From Clostridia bacterium (GTDB lineage: Bacteria > Bacillota > Clostridia > Oscillospirales > Acutalibacteraceae): a DNA stretch of 64,000 bases. This document shows, piece after piece, positions 16,499 to 26,025 of the stretch. The DNA lies in NCBI GenBank assembly GCA_017452785.1, contig JAFTLT010000021.1, positions 1 to 64,000 on the forward strand, read 5' to 3'. Numbering within the stretch: position 1 is the stretch's first letter; each line of letters starts with the position of its first letter. Position numbers and translations under genes: made by a program. The notes under the pieces were generated by a model that saw only the letters and a list, made by a program, of their open reading frames with translations, had not been told where the DNA came from and searched no databases.

Positions 16499-17757
16499 CT
16501 TGTCATACTACTGAGAAGCTCTCTCTTTTCCTGACTAAGGCTTTCATTTCTGAGCGCAAGCTCAATAGCCTTATTGTGTGTTTCGGCATTGAGACGGTTT
16601 TCCTTAAAAATATCTGCAATGCGTTCAGGGCAGCTGATGAGAGCTCTTGATAGCACAGAGGCTTTTTTTCGACTTAAGTAGGTTTCTTCACTTTCTTCAC
16701 AAAGTGCCTGCTTCCAATGCTTTATATATTCTTCACTCACAAAAAATCTCTCTATGATTTCGAGTGCAAAAAACTTTGTGTAAGGCTCACTGCTGCTGAG
16801 CCATAGGTTTATTTTCGGCAGCAACTCCTTTTGTCTCTTTTTAAAAGCATACGGCACAAGAAGTCTGCAGGTAGCTGTATCGGTTACATAGGGCAGAAAC
16901 TCATCAATGCGCTCAAAGGCAGTTCCGAGCTTTTTAGTTTTTGACACGAGAATAGCATGAAGATTGTTTTCTTCATAATAATAGTGGGGGAGGAGCTTAA
17001 TATAATCGGAGGCTCTGTTTGTTTCAAGCAATTTTTCAGCATATTGTCTGAGGGCTCCCTCTTTAACGCCGATAACTCTGTCAGGCTCAAGATGCGGGTG
17101 CGCACCGACAAAAACTTCACGGAGCTTTTTATTCTGCATTCTGAAAAGATGCCCTGTGACCTTTTCACGGTAGGTACGCTTTTTCTGTGGCTTTCTCTTT
17201 TTATTTGCGTTGCAGCATCTTATAACATCAAATTCCTGAATGTAAGAGTCTATATCTACCTCTTTATCAATATAGTCAAGCATAAGCCTTGCACAGCCCT
17301 CACTGTCGCTGAGCGCATAGTGATGCATAAGGGGAAAGCCGATTTTCTGACACATATAGTCAAGACTGTGATGCTCATATTCAGGGTACTTTTCAAGTCC
17401 CACACGGCAGGTGCAGATATACTGCGCCTTTTCTTTCCACTCAATGCCGTAGCTTTTAAGACAGCCGCAAAGAGCTTTCATATCTCCGGGGGCACCGTGA
17501 GCCACCAATACACCGCTTGACATAACATCCTTTATCTTTTCCCATATTTCGGGAAATGTGGGCTCATTTGCAACCATTTCGGGAGTAATGCCGATAAGCT
17601 CTATGACATAGGGGTCAAACTTGACCTCCGGATTTACGAGGTAATAGGCCTTTTCTGTTATTACTCCGTTTTCAACAGCCGTTATGCCTATAGCACTTAT
17701 GCGTGGCTTGTGCTGTGAGGGCATTTCAATATCAAAGGCAACAAATCTGTTTATCAT
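16495..17757 (-). CDS. DEDDh 3'-5' exonuclease fused to an AlkD-like HEAT domain
   Basis: A 420-residue two-domain protein. Residues 1-165 are a DnaQ-type exonuclease with all DEDDh positions visible: FDIEMP (Asp9, Glu11), PGDMKAL (Asp92) and HHYALSD (His146, Asp151). After a basic linker (NKKRKPQKKRTYR) residues 200-420 resemble the AlkD/DNA alkylation repair HEAT fold, including LLPHYYYEENNLHA. In AlkD the stretch around Trp109-Asp113 reads WATCD; here it is TATCR (294-298), so the catalytic Asp and stacking Trp are replaced, and base excision by the AlkD mechanism is unlikely. It could bind damaged DNA and position the nuclease. This is inference. It is monocistronic. Confidence 0.8.
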   Translation of the reverse strand: MINRFVAFDIEMPSQHKPRISAIGITAVENGVITEKAYYLVNPEVKFDPYVIELIGITPEMVANEPTFPEIWEKIKDVMSSGVLVAHGAPGDMKALCGCLKSYGIEWKEKAQYICTCRVGLEKYPEYEHHSLDYMCQKIGFPLMHHYALSDSEGCARLMLDYIDKEVDIDSYIQEFDVIRCCNANKKRKPQKKRTYREKVTGHLFRMQNKKLREVFVGAHPHLEPDRVIGVKEGALRQYAEKLLETNRASDYIKLLPHYYYEENNLHAILVSKTKKLGTAFERIDEFLPYVTDTATCRLLVPYAFKKRQKELLPKINLWLSSSEPYTKFFALEIIERFFVSEEYIKHWKQALCEESEETYLSRKKASVLSRALISCPERIADIFKENRLNAETHNKAIELALRNESLSQEKRELLSSMTR

Positions 17758-17855
17758 TTTAATTTTCCTATAGCTTTATTGTGAAAGTTTTTATAAGTAT
17801 AGCACAAAGAGCCGATTATTACAAATAATTTTAATAATTTAATTCTATATATGCC

Positions 17856-17885
17856 TTGAAAAACAGCAGGTAAAAGGTTTATAAT
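17856..17885 (+). promoter_or_regulatory. Promoter of the phosphoesterase gene
   Basis: TTGAAA (17856-17861), an 18-base spacer, TATAAT (17880-17885), then AAAGGAGGAA before the ATG at 17915. Confidence 0.7.
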
Positions 17886-17914
17886 GGTCTTGCTCAAAAA
17901 AAGGAGGAATATTT

Positions 17915-19075
17915 ATGAAAAAATTATTCAGCTTGTTATTGTCTGCAATTATGGTTATGAGCTTCGCTTTGTGTACTCATGCCGAGGAAACCGCTGACAA
18001 AACCCTTCAGTTCAGTGAAGACGGCAAATTCAAAATAATGCAGATTAATGACACTCAGGACACCCACAATCTTAATAAGCGAACAGCCAAGTTCATTAAA
18101 AAGGCTATCGAAACAGAAAAGCCCGATTTGGTTGTTATTGTTGGTGATATGCTTTATGATGCTTATCTTTGCGCAAATGAAAAAACTGTTCCTCAGGCAC
18201 TGAGATGTCTCGGTGATGTTATAAACGAGACAAAAACACCCTTTGCAGTGACCTTCGGTAACCACGACCACGACCTTGAGAATATTGTCAGCATTAAAGA
18301 AATGGCTGATGTTTTCCTTGAGTACGAATACAGTGTAAACGCTGCAGACGGCTGCGACCCCGGTACATACAATATCCCTGTTCTCAGCAGTGACGGCACA
18401 AACTATGCACTGAATGTTTATATGATGGATACTAACAACAAAAATCCTGACGTCGGCGGTTATCAGGGTGTTTATCCTTATCAGGTTGAATGGTACAAAG
18501 CAAAGAGCGACGAGCTTAAAGCAGAAAACGGCGGCAAGGTTGTTCCCTCAATTCTTTTCCAGCACATTCCCACAAAAGAAATATATCAGCTTCTTACGGT
18601 TGCCGATAAAACTGAAGCAGCAACTGCTGTTTACAGCACAGACGCAGGCAATTGGTATAAGCTCAATGAAGATAAAGTCATTGACAGAGCAACCGGTTTA
18701 GGCGAAGCTCCCTGCCCGGAAAACCTTGATGTTGTTACAGGCCAGTATGAAGCATGGCTTGAAAAAGGCGATATTATCGGTGCATTCTTCGGCCACGATC
18801 ATGTCAATAATTTTGTGGGCAAAACCGATGAGGGCATCATTATGGGCTATAACGGCGGCACCGGCTTTAAGACCTATGGCAGCGGCAACAGCAGAAGTGT
18901 GAGAATTTTCTCATTTGACGAAAATGATGTTGCAAACTACGATACATACAGCGTCTGCTATGATGATCTTTTCGATGACGGTCTCAAGGCCTATATAAAT
19001 GACCTGTTTTCACCCGTTCTTTTAAACTGGATTCTCAGAGCTCTTTACAAGATGCTGTTTATAATTCCTTGGTAA
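17915..19075 (+). CDS. Secreted calcineurin-like metallophosphoesterase
   Basis: A 386-residue exported phosphoesterase. The signal peptide is residues 1-23 (MKKLFSLLLSAIMVMSFALCTHA). Metal-ligand motifs appear in order: IMQINDTQD (with Gln where many members have His), VVIVGDMLYD, TFGNHDHD, LFQHIPTKE and FGHDHVNNF. The C-terminus is hydrophobic and amphipathic (LFSPVLLNWILRALYKMLF), possibly a membrane-associating helix. AAAGGAGG precedes the ATG and a perfect 13-bp terminator follows. The substrate may be a nucleotide, phospholipid head group or other phosphoester; the sequence does not decide. Confidence 0.87.
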   Translation: MKKLFSLLLSAIMVMSFALCTHAEETADKTLQFSEDGKFKIMQINDTQDTHNLNKRTAKFIKKAIETEKPDLVVIVGDMLYDAYLCANEKTVPQALRCLGDVINETKTPFAVTFGNHDHDLENIVSIKEMADVFLEYEYSVNAADGCDPGTYNIPVLSSDGTNYALNVYMMDTNNKNPDVGGYQGVYPYQVEWYKAKSDELKAENGGKVVPSILFQHIPTKEIYQLLTVADKTEAATAVYSTDAGNWYKLNEDKVIDRATGLGEAPCPENLDVVTGQYEAWLEKGDIIGAFFGHDHVNNFVGKTDEGIIMGYNGGTGFKTYGSGNSRSVRIFSFDENDVANYDTYSVCYDDLFDDGLKAYINDLFSPVLLNWILRALYKMLFIIPW

Positions 19076-19085
19076 AATAAATATT

Positions 19086-19114
19086 TAAGGCGGACAGTCA
19101 AACTGTCCGCCTTA
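19086..19114. terminator. Terminator after the phosphoesterase gene
   Basis: A perfect 13-bp stem, TAAGGCGGACAGT with ACTGTCCGCCTTA, and a 3-base loop. The downstream T run is poor, so efficiency is uncertain; it also sits 18 bases from the end of the convergent XRE gene. Confidence 0.7.
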
Positions 19115-19131
19115 TGTGTGTTAGGAAATAA

Positions 19132-19380
19132 TCAGTCTTCTCTGCCAACCAGCCAGTTAAGAGAAACACCGAGCACATCAGCTATAGCAACAAGCTCGTA
19201 GTCGTTTACACTTCTTATCTGACCTTCAAGCTTAGAAAGACCTGAAGCTGTAAGCTCAACGCCCTTGATCTGGAGCTGAGTAAGTAAATCTATCTGTTTG
19301 ATTCCTAATTCTTTTCTTTTAGCCTCAATCTTAGCACCGACAATGTTACGGTCACCGAGAGGCTGCTTTCTGATACGCAT
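19132..19380 (-). CDS. Small XRE-family HTH protein
   Basis: An 82-residue protein that is nearly all helix-turn-helix: GDRNIVGAKIEAKRKELGIKQIDLLTQLQIKG, then TASGLSKLEGQIRSVNDYELVAIADVLGVSLNWL. GAAGGTGAGAA precedes the ATG. Short stand-alone proteins of this pattern are common in Clostridia. No divergent partner is close: the pncB start is 300 bases away. The targets are unknown. Confidence 0.85.
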   Translation of the reverse strand: MRIRKQPLGDRNIVGAKIEAKRKELGIKQIDLLTQLQIKGVELTASGLSKLEGQIRSVNDYELVAIADVLGVSLNWLVGRED

Positions 19381-19679
19381 ATTCTTCTCACCTTCAATAT
19401 AATTAAGAACCCTATATTACAAAGGTTCTCACTGCTAATAATTCTAACATAATGGGTGAATTTTGTCAAGCGAGATAACTGTCAGCAATATACAATTATA
19501 ATGCGAAAAACGAATAGTTTTGGTTAATATTATATATTTTTGATGAAAGTTAGCATCTTTTGAAGGCACAGTGTGAAAAAATATCAAAAATATCTTTTAA
19601 AAATTAAATAATAGTAGTATAATGTAGTTTATACTGTAATTCAGCTGATTATCAGCTGCTTATGAAAGGTTGGTTAACA
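19381..19679. other. Intergenic region before pncB
   Basis: This region holds a short hairpin (AGAACC and GGTTCT near 19405-19430), AT-rich sequence and a TATAAT at 19618-19623 that probably serves pncB; its -35 is poor. No riboswitch was recognised. Confidence 0.4.
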
Positions 19680-21140
19680 ATGAGCAACACAATGCAGGAA
19701 AGAAATCTGACAATGCTTGTTGACTATTATGAGCTGTCAATGGCAAACGGCTATTTTGTCAACGGCATGGGTGACACAATTACCTACTTTGACATGTTTT
19801 TCAGAAAAGTGCCTGACAACGGAGGCTTTGCAATTATGGCAGGTCTTCGTCAGCTTGTGGACTATCTTAAAAACCTCAGCTTCACCGAAAAAGATATTGA
19901 GTTTCTCAGAAAAAAAGGTCTTGATGAGGGCTTTATCGATTATCTTAAAAACTTCGAGTTCAAGTGTGATGTGTGGGCAATTCCCGAAGGTACACCTATT
20001 TTCCCCGGTGAACCGATAATTACTGTTAAGGGACCTGTTATTCAGGCTCAGCTTATTGAAACAATGGTGCTGCTGACTGTTAACCACCAGAGTCTCATAG
20101 CCACAAAGGCAAACAGACTCAGACGGGCAGCAGGTGACAGAGTGCTTATGGAATTCGGCTCAAGACGTGCTCAGGGCTATGACGGAGCTGTTTACGGTGC
20201 AAGAGCAGCCTATATCGGCGGCTGTGATGCAACTGCCTGTGCAATTGATGAGAGAGATTTCGGCATCCCTGCTGTGGGTACAATGGCACACTCATGGATT
20301 CAGCTTTTCGGTGATGAGCTTGAGGCATTCAGAGCCTATGCAAGACAGTATCCCGATAACTGCACTTTGCTCGTTGACACATATAATGTGCTCAGGTCAG
20401 GCATTCCCAATGCAATTAAGGTCTTTAATGAAGAGGTTGTTTCAAGAGGCTTCAGACCCAAGGGTATAAGAATTGACAGCGGTGATATAACCTATCTGTC
20501 AAAAAAGGCAAGAAAGATGCTCGACGAGACAGGCTTCTCTGACTGCAAGATTGTTGCAAGCAACTCTCTTGATGAAATTATAATAAAGGATATGATTTTG
20601 CAGGGTGCTCAGGTGGATTCCTTCGGTGTTGGTGAAAGACTCATAACAGCAGCCTCCACACCTGTTTTCGGCGGTGTATATAAGATAGTTGCCGTTGAAG
20701 AAAACGGTGTACCCGTACCCCGCATAAAGCTCAGTGAAAATGTGCAAAAAATCACAACTCCCTGTGCAAAGAAGGTTTACAGACTTTTCGATAACGAAAG
20801 CGGCAAGGCTATTGCCGATGTTATTACACTTCTTGATGAGGAAATTGACAGCAGTAAGCCTTATGAGCTTTTCGACCCGAATTACACATGGAAAAAGAAA
20901 ACTGTTGAAAACTATACTGCAAAGCCCTTGCTTGTCAAGATTTTTGACGGCGGCAAGTGCTGCTATGAATGTCCTGATATAAAAGAAATCAAGGCATATT
21001 GCACACAGCAGGTCAACGAAACCTTGTGGGATGAGGTTAAGCGTTTTGAAAATCCCCACAACTATTATGTTGACCTTTCGCAGAAGCTTTGGGATGAAAA
21101 GCAGAGACTTCTCAGCGAATATTCAAACAAAACACATTGA
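19680..21140 (+). CDS. pncB: Nicotinate phosphoribosyltransferase
   Basis: A 486-residue enzyme of NAD salvage, joining nicotinate and PRPP to give nicotinate mononucleotide with ATP hydrolysis. Motifs: NLTMLVDYYELSMANGYF at the start, VNHQSLIATKANR, MEFGSRRAQGYDGA and the PRPP/phosphate-binding LVDTYNVLRSGIPNAI, then IRIDSGDI. The start at 19680 is preceded by GAAAGGTTGG; an ATG six codons upstream overlaps that site. The last bases overlap or abut the pseudouridine synthase gene, so the two are likely co-transcribed. Length is normal. Confidence 0.95.
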   Translation: MSNTMQERNLTMLVDYYELSMANGYFVNGMGDTITYFDMFFRKVPDNGGFAIMAGLRQLVDYLKNLSFTEKDIEFLRKKGLDEGFIDYLKNFEFKCDVWAIPEGTPIFPGEPIITVKGPVIQAQLIETMVLLTVNHQSLIATKANRLRRAAGDRVLMEFGSRRAQGYDGAVYGARAAYIGGCDATACAIDERDFGIPAVGTMAHSWIQLFGDELEAFRAYARQYPDNCTLLVDTYNVLRSGIPNAIKVFNEEVVSRGFRPKGIRIDSGDITYLSKKARKMLDETGFSDCKIVASNSLDEIIIKDMILQGAQVDSFGVGERLITAASTPVFGGVYKIVAVEENGVPVPRIKLSENVQKITTPCAKKVYRLFDNESGKAIADVITLLDEEIDSSKPYELFDPNYTWKKKTVENYTAKPLLVKIFDGGKCCYECPDIKEIKAYCTQQVNETLWDEVKRFENPHNYYVDLSQKLWDEKQRLLSEYSNKTH

Positions 21141-21151
21141 GGGAAAGTGCT

Positions 21152-22024
21152 TTGAGAGTAATTGAGTACACTGTACCCGAAGAATTTGACGGCAAAAAAG
21201 TCTATAACTTTTTAAGAGGCTATATTAAAATTTCCACAAGGCTTATGCGCACCCTCAAGCGTATTCCTGACGGAATAATGCTGGGTGAAAAGCAGGGCAG
21301 GACTATAGATATTATTCATACAGGTGACAAAATCACCCTGAATATTCCTGAGGATGAAACTGCACCAATACCCATAGAGTACCCCTTAGATATAGTTTAT
21401 GAGGATGAAGATTTGCTCATAATAAATAAGCCGCCTATGCTGGCAATGCATGAGAGCCATAACCATCAGGGTGACACGCTGGCTAATGCTGTGTCATACT
21501 ATCTCAGCTCCAAAGGCAAAAGTGCCTCGTTCCGTGCTGTGGGCAGACTGGATAAGGGCACATCAGGGCTTGTTGTGTGTGCACTCAATGCTCACTGTGC
21601 TGCAAGACTTTCGGGCAAAATTAAAAAGCAGTACCTTGCCATTGCAACGGGCAGATATGAAAAGGACGGCATAATCGAAAAACCGATTTACCGCCCTGAC
21701 CCCATAAAAACCTATCGCACAGCTGATGACAGAGGGGATTATGCTCTGACTATGTATCATGTGGAGGAAGCAGGAGAAAACTATTCACTTTTGCGTGTGG
21801 ACCTTGCCACGGGAAGAACTCACCAGATAAGAGTGCATTTTGCATATCTCGGCACACCTCTTTACGGTGACACAATGTACGGTGAACCCCATGAGCTTAT
21901 ATGCCATCAGGCACTTCACTGTGAAAATCTCACTTTCACTCATCCTATCAGCGGTGAGGAAATAAAGCTTCAGGCTCAAATGCCTGAGGACATGAAAAAT
22001 CTTTTAGCAAGCTTAAGAAAATAG
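21152..22024 (+). CDS. RluA-family pseudouridine synthase
   Basis: A 290-residue RNA-modifying enzyme that isomerises uridine to pseudouridine in rRNA or tRNA. It has an S4-like N-terminal part (DGKKVYNFLRGYIKISTRLMRTLKR), the catalytic GRLDKGTSGLVVCAL with the essential Asp, LLRVDLATGRTHQIRVHF and a final ICHQALHCENLTF. A TTG at 21152 with GAGGGAA upstream is preferred over a TTG at 21137 that overlaps the pncB stop without a ribosome binding site. The target site in RNA cannot be assigned; the paralogues RluC, RluD and RluB-like cannot be distinguished here. Confidence 0.92.
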   Translation: MRVIEYTVPEEFDGKKVYNFLRGYIKISTRLMRTLKRIPDGIMLGEKQGRTIDIIHTGDKITLNIPEDETAPIPIEYPLDIVYEDEDLLIINKPPMLAMHESHNHQGDTLANAVSYYLSSKGKSASFRAVGRLDKGTSGLVVCALNAHCAARLSGKIKKQYLAIATGRYEKDGIIEKPIYRPDPIKTYRTADDRGDYALTMYHVEEAGENYSLLRVDLATGRTHQIRVHFAYLGTPLYGDTMYGEPHELICHQALHCENLTFTHPISGEEIKLQAQMPEDMKNLLASLRK

Positions 22025-22029
22025 AATAC

Positions 22030-23169
22030 TTACAACACTATCTTTTCGGTATCCGGATTGCCCAATAAATCAATTATCTCTTTAAATTCGGGCATTTCTC
22101 TGAATTCGGAGCTGAGAGGGTAGTGTTGTTTCATAAGAAGAGCAAGGCGTGTGCACATATTCATATCTCGAAATATTTCTTCTCGCTCATAAAAACGGGC
22201 AGCCTTCTCTGCTGTGTCGGAATCGGAATCGCATTTTACCGCATATTCAGCGGCAATTCTCAGATACTTCAGTGCTTTTTCTATATCTCCGAGTTCAAAA
22301 TAAAAATGACCTAAGTGACCGTAATTATAAATAATATGCATCCAGCAGTTTTCAAAATTATCCTGCTCATAAAACATACTGAAAAGAGCATTCATATGAT
22401 GGATTATTTCAATTTTATATTCAAGCAAAAAACCGTCGTCATAATAACAATAACCGATTATGGTGTTCTGGAGCATATACAGCATTTCTTTAATTGCATC
22501 AAGATGAGTACTTAAATGGGTTTCCCGGTCAAAGCCCAGTGCCATTGATATTATTTCTTTTGAATCCGTTATTGCAGGCAATTCATTTATTATGCTTTTT
22601 GCCTGATTGTAATACTCTTTATAAGAGCAATATTTTCCTTCTTCATTACACAGACACTGATATTTTCTCATCAGATGCTCACACATAAGACGCTTAGACC
22701 ATATTCTTATGCTGTCATCGGTGCAGTGCTTTTGAATATTTTCATAAATTGACATGAGCTCTTTTGATGTTTTGTTATAATCAGGGTCACGGGTGTGATC
22801 CTTTTCTTCCATAAGTAATTCCATATATCTTATCATAACAGAGAAGTTGCCGGGGAAAGCTCTGACGGCTTTTTTAAATTCCTCAAAGACAGATGAAATG
22901 TCTTTCAAGTGCATATTGTCATACATATCAAGATATTCCTGAATTTTAGCTTGGCTCTGCATTTTGTCTGCACCAAGCAGCATATCAATCGACACACCGA
23001 AGTAAGCTGCTATTGCCGGCAGCAAAGCAATATCAGGATAATTTTCGCCTCTTTCCCACTTGCTTATTGCTTGAAAAGAAACGCCCAATATATCGGCAAG
23101 TGACTCCTGAGTGAGACCTTTTTCTTTCCGGAGCCTCTTGAGATTTTCTGCGAAGTATATTTTTGTCAT
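22030..23169 (-). CDS. XRE regulator with long helical (TPR-like) C-terminus
   Basis: A 379-residue regulator. Residues 8-65 form an HTH (LKRLRKEKGLTQESLADILGVSFQAISKWERG), and the remainder is an all-helical sensory region. It includes a TPR-like repeat near 300 (YNYGHLGHFYFELGDIEKALKYLRIAAEYA), as in peptide-responsive RRNPP-type or general stress XRE proteins of Firmicutes. AAAAGGTGATT precedes the ATG. No small signalling-peptide gene was seen next to it. It is convergent with rluA, with no clear terminator in the five-base gap. Confidence 0.85.
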   Translation of the reverse strand: MTKIYFAENLKRLRKEKGLTQESLADILGVSFQAISKWERGENYPDIALLPAIAAYFGVSIDMLLGADKMQSQAKIQEYLDMYDNMHLKDISSVFEEFKKAVRAFPGNFSVMIRYMELLMEEKDHTRDPDYNKTSKELMSIYENIQKHCTDDSIRIWSKRLMCEHLMRKYQCLCNEEGKYCSYKEYYNQAKSIINELPAITDSKEIISMALGFDRETHLSTHLDAIKEMLYMLQNTIIGYCYYDDGFLLEYKIEIIHHMNALFSMFYEQDNFENCWMHIIYNYGHLGHFYFELGDIEKALKYLRIAAEYAVKCDSDSDTAEKAARFYEREEIFRDMNMCTRLALLMKQHYPLSSEFREMPEFKEIIDLLGNPDTEKIVL

Positions 23170-23302
23170 TGAAAATCACCTTTTAATTTTATTGGTCAGC
23201 GCTGATATAAGCTTATAATAGCTGTTATTGCCTTAATTTGCAATAACTTTATGCTCGAATTAAATTCAATTTAAAATAGAAAATTTCAACTTAAAATGAT
23301 AT

Positions 23303-23341
23303 TAATAAAAAATTAACACCGCACAAGATGTACGGTGTTAA
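23303..23341 (-). terminator. Terminator of the GPH symporter gene
   Basis: TTAACACCG (23313-23321) pairs with CGGTGTTAA (23333-23341); on the minus strand the stem is followed by a TTTTTTATT run. Confidence 0.8.
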
Positions 23342-23346
23342 CAGGC

Positions 23347-25830
23347 TTATCTGTTTTTCTTAGCTGCTTTCTCAGCCTTGGCTGCAAGCTTTGCCGCTGC
23401 CTTTTCTTCTTCAAGGCGTTTCTGCTCTTCGAGCTTTGCCTGCTGCTCAGCTTCATTTGCTGCTTTGGCTTCTTCATATCTTGCAGCGATTTCACTGAAA
23501 TGCTCATGGTTTTCTTTTTCCTTTATGAGCTTTTTGGCATCAAGATAAGGCTTTGCTGCACGTGAAAATTCGGCATGCTTATCCATTTCAGCCTTTTCTT
23601 CAGTGCGAAGATCTTTCTTTTCGCCTCTCAGCTTTTTAATCTCAGCAGAAATTTCACCGAGAGCAGCTGTATCTTTAGCTTTTTTAGCTTCACCCTTGTC
23701 AAGATAGAGCTGTTTTAGTCTTTCATCGAGAGCATCTTCCTTTGCAAAAATATCTTCAAGATGACTGAAATCCGGCTGCACAAAGTCACTAAGGCTCTTA
23801 TAATATTTGTCTATTGCCTTGCGTGATGAGAGCTTGCTCTTTGCAATCTCAATGGCAAATTTGCGAAGTTCTTTTTCTTCTTTAGTGCTTTTGGGCATTG
23901 ACTTAGCCTCGGAAAGCTCAGAACGGATATCGGCTTTATTCATATCATAAAGACCTTTGAGCCCTGCATTATAAACAGCGGTGTTTGCATCGAGTTTTGT
24001 TTTGTAATATTCGGTCGAGAACTTGTCAAGCTCATCGCAGACAAATTTTGATATTTCAATTTCTTCGTTATAGCTAAGGGCGGCTTTATAAGCTTTTTTA
24101 TCCTTTTTCTTATCCTGCTTTGTGACTGAAGCAGGCTCTTTTTCTGCCATTTCTCTTGCATTTCTTATGATGTCTATAGCTTCAACAAGAGTTTTGTCGT
24201 TTCTTACGCCGTTGCCGTAATCCTCAAACATGGCACGGATTTTAAGCACACGAACGACAGATTTCTGTTTCTTCTCATTGAAATCGTACCAAAAGAAGGG
24301 GATAACATTCATCAGTGCACCCACAGCCGCAACAATGATAAGCACGCGCAGCAGACTCAGAAGTATATCCGGATCATAAAGAGCGGAGTAGGCATTGTTA
24401 TAGTTATCCTGACCGTTGGCAAGCTGTTCAGCAAGGAGCTGACCTACAGTTTTGCCGTCACCGAGCATCCTATTGAGGATATCGGGGTTAGAGGTAACTA
24501 CAGCCGCATTTGTTTTGGTGATGCCGCCTTTTTCATAAACTATAGGCAGAACACCGGATGTGACGAGAGCAATAACGGTACCTATTGTTCCAACAGCTGA
24601 GAACATGCCGTCAATTCTTTCGCCTGTTTTATACTGCTGATAATCTCTGATGTCAGCCTGAATGGCGGGGTTAAGAATGTGAGCGAAGGAGCCCATAAAC
24701 GCGTTCAGATAAAGACAGAGCAGAAGCATCCATATAGTCATATTATCAATTTCGTTTGTGAACGGAAGCATCATGAGTATAAAGATAATGTTGAAGATGT
24801 TAGTAACAACAAGCACGGCTTTCTTACCCCATTTGCGAATGCAGAAAGGAGCAAGAAGCATACCCCACAGTGCAGCGTTACCGTAAATGGTGTTTATAAG
24901 ACCAAACTGGTTACCGGAACATGCACCACCGTAGTTGTAGACCCAATAAAGAATATTTGCATAGGCAATTTCAAGGAAGCCTATCCATGAAGCAAGTGAA
25001 ATTATCCAAAAATATTTATTTTTTGCAACTTCCTTAAGAGCATCAAAAAATCTTATTGAAACAACATGTGTTCTTGCCTGAACGATTTTCTCTTCGGTGT
25101 ATTTGTAAACGATAATGCAAAGCAATATTCCAAGCACACCGAGAATGGGATATAAGAGTCTGTAAACACGGATATCTGTTGTATTTGTTTTGAAAATGCT
25201 CTGTGCGATAAGGGGAGTTATGAGGTTAACAACAGTGGGTGCAAAGGAATAAACAACTGCTTTTATTGATGAAACATCAGTACGCTCCTGAGTATTTGGG
25301 GAAAGCACGTGGATAAGGTTTTCATAAGCATCATAAAAGAAGTAATAAAAGAAGTGAAGTGCCAAATTGAAAATCATTACCAACGCACATTTTACAATAT
25401 AAGCAGTGCTTTCACCCAAAATTACAGCATTTCCGAAAAGCTTGCTGAAAGCGTCGTAAGGGAACCAGACCATAAGCACACATATTACAGCTGTAGGAAT
25501 TGCCATGGTAACTATGTAAGGCCGATATTTACCTGCCTTATTTCTTGTGTTGTCAATAATGTTTGCTCTTATGCCTGTCAGGGGTATGTTGGCAAGAACT
25601 GCAATGACATACATAATATACATATCTGTAGGGTCAATGCCCAGGGTACTTGACAGAAGGGTGTTGGTGCTTGAGAGCAGGCAGGCGGTACCAAGGGTGA
25701 TAATCATATATGCGCCTATACCGCCGCCGGAATAAGCCGCAATTTCCTTAAAGGTCATATAGCGTCCCGGCATAGGGAGATTCCAGTAAGTTCTGAAATC
25801 TGAGAGTAGAGATTTGATTTTTTGTGTCAA
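23347..25830 (-). CDS. GPH-family sugar:cation symporter with long cytoplasmic coiled-coil tail
   Basis: An 827-residue membrane protein. Residues about 1-520 look like a glycoside-pentoside-hexuronide:cation symporter (MelB type): FKEIAAYSGGGIGAYMI, ANIIDNTRNKAGKYRPYI and the late PAIQADIRDYQQYKTGERIDGMFSAVG. About 300 extra residues, rich in Lys, Glu and Ala, follow; they are strongly predicted to be helical or coiled coil, ending in an alanine-lysine stretch. Typical family members are about 450-500 residues, so the tail is unusual. A TTG at 25830 is chosen because AAAGGAGGAAC lies just upstream. Substrate unknown; the tail may be a regulatory or scaffold domain (inference). Confidence 0.85.
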   Translation of the reverse strand: MTQKIKSLLSDFRTYWNLPMPGRYMTFKEIAAYSGGGIGAYMIITLGTACLLSSTNTLLSSTLGIDPTDMYIMYVIAVLANIPLTGIRANIIDNTRNKAGKYRPYIVTMAIPTAVICVLMVWFPYDAFSKLFGNAVILGESTAYIVKCALVMIFNLALHFFYYFFYDAYENLIHVLSPNTQERTDVSSIKAVVYSFAPTVVNLITPLIAQSIFKTNTTDIRVYRLLYPILGVLGILLCIIVYKYTEEKIVQARTHVVSIRFFDALKEVAKNKYFWIISLASWIGFLEIAYANILYWVYNYGGACSGNQFGLINTIYGNAALWGMLLAPFCIRKWGKKAVLVVTNIFNIIFILMMLPFTNEIDNMTIWMLLLCLYLNAFMGSFAHILNPAIQADIRDYQQYKTGERIDGMFSAVGTIGTVIALVTSGVLPIVYEKGGITKTNAAVVTSNPDILNRMLGDGKTVGQLLAEQLANGQDNYNNAYSALYDPDILLSLLRVLIIVAAVGALMNVIPFFWYDFNEKKQKSVVRVLKIRAMFEDYGNGVRNDKTLVEAIDIIRNAREMAEKEPASVTKQDKKKDKKAYKAALSYNEEIEISKFVCDELDKFSTEYYKTKLDANTAVYNAGLKGLYDMNKADIRSELSEAKSMPKSTKEEKELRKFAIEIAKSKLSSRKAIDKYYKSLSDFVQPDFSHLEDIFAKEDALDERLKQLYLDKGEAKKAKDTAALGEISAEIKKLRGEKKDLRTEEKAEMDKHAEFSRAAKPYLDAKKLIKEKENHEHFSEIAARYEEAKAANEAEQQAKLEEQKRLEEEKAAAKLAAKAEKAAKKNR

Positions 25831-26025
25831 ATTTGTTCCTCCTTTGTTTTGTGTCATATAGACGAAACACAGTTTTATCATTTTTACATTATAACATAAA
25901 GTCTGATTTAATGCCACAATTTATGAATATTCAATAAAATTTGGGTAATTTACACATATGGCAGGCTCTCAATTTGGAAAATATGACAAAGCAACTGGAT
26001 TGCCCTTAAGATAGTTCCCTGTATA

